Below, in pieces: positions 62,270-64,000 of a stretch of DNA of 64,000 nucleotides. Numbering within the stretch: the first letter of the stretch is position 1; each line of letters starts with the position of its first letter. A program made the position numbers and the translations under genes. Under the pieces are notes generated by a model. It did not search any database, had not been told where the DNA came from, and saw nothing but the letters and a program-made list of their open reading frames with translations. Source of the stretch: Pseudomonas sp. Q11 (GTDB taxonomy: Bacteria; Pseudomonadota; Gammaproteobacteria; Pseudomonadales; Pseudomonadaceae); NCBI RefSeq assembly GCF_024494355.1, contig NZ_JAKNQY010000033.1:1-64000 (forward strand), given 5' to 3'.

Positions 62270-62861
62270 ATGAACACTTCAATCACCGCTAGCCGGCAGC
62301 CCTGGAACAAAGGGAAACTGCTCGGACAGAAAGCTCCGCTCCGGCTCAGAGATATTTCGGCCATCCGGGTCAGGCCGCAGATTGCCCAGAAAGCCCGAGA
62401 CTTGGCGTTCTTCGATTTGGCAATCGACAGCAAGCTACGGGCCTGTGATCTGATCAAGCTACGCGTCCGGGATGTAGTCCACGGGGACCGCGAGCCATCG
62501 TGCGACCCGTGCAGTTCGAGATCACCGAACAGACTCGCACTGCCTTGGAAACGTGGATTCAGCGCACCCAGCTCAGAAACGAGGACTTCTTGTTCCAAGC
62601 CGGCTGAGCAGCTCAGATCACCTGTCCACGCGGCAATACGCGCGCATCGTCAACGCCTGGGTAACCTCAATTGATCTGGATCCCTCGACGTATGGCACTC
62701 ACACGCTACGACGCACCTAAGCTTCGCTGATTTATCGCCGAACGAAGAACCTCAGAGCGGTCCAGTTGCTACTAGGCCATACGAAGCTTGAAAGCACCGT
62801 CAGGTATCTGGGCATTGAGGTGGATGATGTGCTGGAAATGGCTGAACAGACTGAAGCCTAG
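62270..62861 (+). pseudogene. Decayed tyrosine-type site-specific recombinase
   Basis: The first 66 codons (MNTSITASRQPWNKGKLLGQ and on to DLIKLRVRDVVHGD) match the small tyrosine integrase common in Pseudomonas. The frame then shifts, with probable loss of a short segment. The rest is readable in another frame as GTHTLRRT, a TAA where Lys is expected (62718-62720), ASLIYRRTKNLRAVQLLLGH and STVRYLGIEVDD. The catalytic Arg, His/Arg and Tyr regions are recognisable, but the protein cannot be made intact. Confidence 0.85.
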
Positions 62862-63182
62862 ATAGGGCCAGCGACGGCCTGGCTCAGACCGTCGCTATCC
62901 GGCCAGAAGTTGCCACTCCAAGGTGCCTGCGAATTTAGGGGCAATTCAGTTGAATCGCACCCTGCCGTTCGCCAAAATATCGATCAGTAACAGAAATGCT
63001 ATCAGATACGCCCCACTCGAGCCCGCTCTGCACCCATACAGGGAGCATTGCCAGCCGGCCTCTTACCCTACATCTGACGCTCCCCTGGCCCTTAGCTATA
63101 GCGACCCGCAAATCCGCGTGGTAGCTTGATATCAATCAGCCACATCCAAATCAAACGAGCGGAAATCAAGGAACGAAGTCGC
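62862..63182. other. Intergenic region before the DUF262 gene
   Basis: About 320 bases with no credible gene. Short reading frames on both strands are unsupported. AGGA about 12 nt before 63183 is the likely ribosome site of the next gene. Confidence 0.5.
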
Positions 63183-64000
63183 ATGGCCTATGTAACCCCT
63201 TCCACCCAAAATATAAAAGCTTGCTTCCAAAACCACTACTCACTTCCGTATTTTCAACGAGAATACAAATGGGAAACTCGCCATTTCTCTGAGTTATTTA
63301 ACGACATTCAGAACACATTTCTCCAAGACTTTGACCCAGCGCACGGCAGAAAAGAAGTATCGAATTATCTACCATACTTCCTTGGCTCAATAATCACGTC
63401 CAAAGATGATGGTGGTAAGAAACCCTTAGTAGACGGTCAGCAAAGGCTAACGTCCACATTCTTACTTTTAGCATTTCTAGAACGCTATCGCTGCGACAAC
63501 GACATTCAAAATGCTGCCGATATACGCGGATTACTCGGAAACATGAGCTACGGAACAATGGAGTATTCCATTGAATTTTCGGCCAGCCGAAAAAGGGTAT
63601 TTGACCTTTATCTCAACAAAGAAATTCCAGTAAGCGAAGCACTTACCCAAGCTGAAGACATTAAACACCTCGATGATGGCGATAAAAAGATAATCGAGGC
63701 TTTACGCACGACAGACGATCTATTTGATGATGTAGCCAGAGAGCATATCGCGTACTTCATAGATTATGTGCGAGAGAGAGTTTTACTCATAGATATCGCA
63801 GTCGAAAGTGAATCGGAAGCCCACCGCGTATTTGTCACTATGAACGATAGGGGCTTGCGGCTAGGCCCTATTGATCTTTTAAAAGGACTTATCCTATCAA
63901 AAATTACAGATACTCAGGCTGGTCATGCATGCCACAAGGCCTGGGTTGATGCTATCAGAAAATTAAAAGATATCGACCCAGAAGAAGACTCATTATTCTT
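63183..64000 (+). CDS. DUF262 (GmrSD-like) protein, cut by window end
   Basis: The first 272 residues of a larger protein. Motifs of the DUF262/GmrS-type ParB-like nucleotide-binding domain are present: PYFQREYKW (residues 22-30), LVDGQQRLTS (82-91) and FVTMNDRGLRLGPIDLLKG near 215. Family members include the GmrSD type IV restriction enzyme and SspE, where NTP hydrolysis by this domain drives attack on modified phage DNA. The nuclease half lies beyond the window. Low GC and island neighbours support transfer. The gene has no stop inside the window. Confidence 0.88.
   Translation, partial: MAYVTPSTQNIKACFQNHYSLPYFQREYKWETRHFSELFNDIQNTFLQDFDPAHGRKEVSNYLPYFLGSIITSKDDGGKKPLVDGQQRLTSTFLLLAFLERYRCDNDIQNAADIRGLLGNMSYGTMEYSIEFSASRKRVFDLYLNKEIPVSEALTQAEDIKHLDDGDKKIIEALRTTDDLFDDVAREHIAYFIDYVRERVLLIDIAVESESEAHRVFVTMNDRGLRLGPIDLLKGLILSKITDTQAGHACHKAWVDAIRKLKDIDPEEDSLF

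Noticed and set aside
62923..63135. Small frames on both strands between the recombinase relic and the DUF262 gene
   Set aside because: Short, opposing, without ribosome sites or family resemblance.

Overview
The window is high-GC Pseudomonas chromosome, most likely from the P. fluorescens complex. The evidence is the lapG-lapD pair, the oscA-sbp-cysTWA sulfate operon, gabDT, desA, FecI/FecR/TonB receptor signalling, DUF6124 genes, and the many REP palindromes of the GTGGGAGC...GCTCGCG type. No ribosomal RNA and no CRISPR array is present; one tRNA (Arg, anticodon CCG) is.

Layout. 1-3.8 kb: a structured Pseudomonas intergenic repeat, then lapD and lapG (c-di-GMP control of adhesin release) and a divergent GntR/FCD regulator. 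4.4-10.2 kb: a complete four-gene operon matching mgoBCAD of P. syringae and pvfABCD of P. entomophila, which makes a diazeniumdiolate or pyrazine-N-oxide type signal. Its NRPS gene carries a REP pair inserted in frame. 10.4-19.9 kb: a chemoreceptor, an ECF sigma/FecR/TonB receptor iron-uptake set behind a candidate Fur box, a fatty acid desaturase divergent from an AraC regulator, and a Crp/Fnr regulator divergent from an Mpo1-like membrane protein. 20.6-24.7 kb: a three-gene FAD-dependent sugar/alcohol dehydrogenase operon; the large subunit ends in an extra domain resembling the PA-IL/LecA lectin. 25.1-29.2 kb: oscA-sbp-cysTWA. 29.7 kb: a first DUF6124 gene. 30.4-36.2 kb: desA among two c-di-GMP proteins and an HDOD response regulator. 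36.4-39.3 kb: gabD-gabT.

39.6-52.7 kb is an accessory block immediately 3' of tRNA-Arg, entirely on the minus strand. It holds an AraC regulator, a propeller-type sensor kinase with its NarL-type regulator, hydrolases, an MFS exporter, a Tat amidohydrolase, an ABM-domain membrane protein, a YcaC-like hydrolase, and a homoserine dehydrogenase coupled to a glutamine amidotransferase. 52.7-58.6 kb returns to core-like genes: an ECF sigma/anti-sigma pair, a VWA lipoprotein, a second lipoprotein, a quinone-reductase-like MDR enzyme and a divergent LysR regulator. 58.6-59.5 kb: a second DUF6124 gene whose long leader shares a paired RNA-like structure with the first copy.

59.5-64 kb is more AT-rich and looks like a mobile or defence island. 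It contains a translationally coupled three-gene cassette of unknown function that includes a TIGR04255-type protein, a decayed tyrosine recombinase, and the 5' part of a DUF262 (GmrSD-like) gene cut by the window end. The strongest candidates for something undescribed are the TIGR04255 cassette, the shared DUF6124 leader structure, the lectin-tailed dehydrogenase and the REP inside the mgoA-like NRPS gene.
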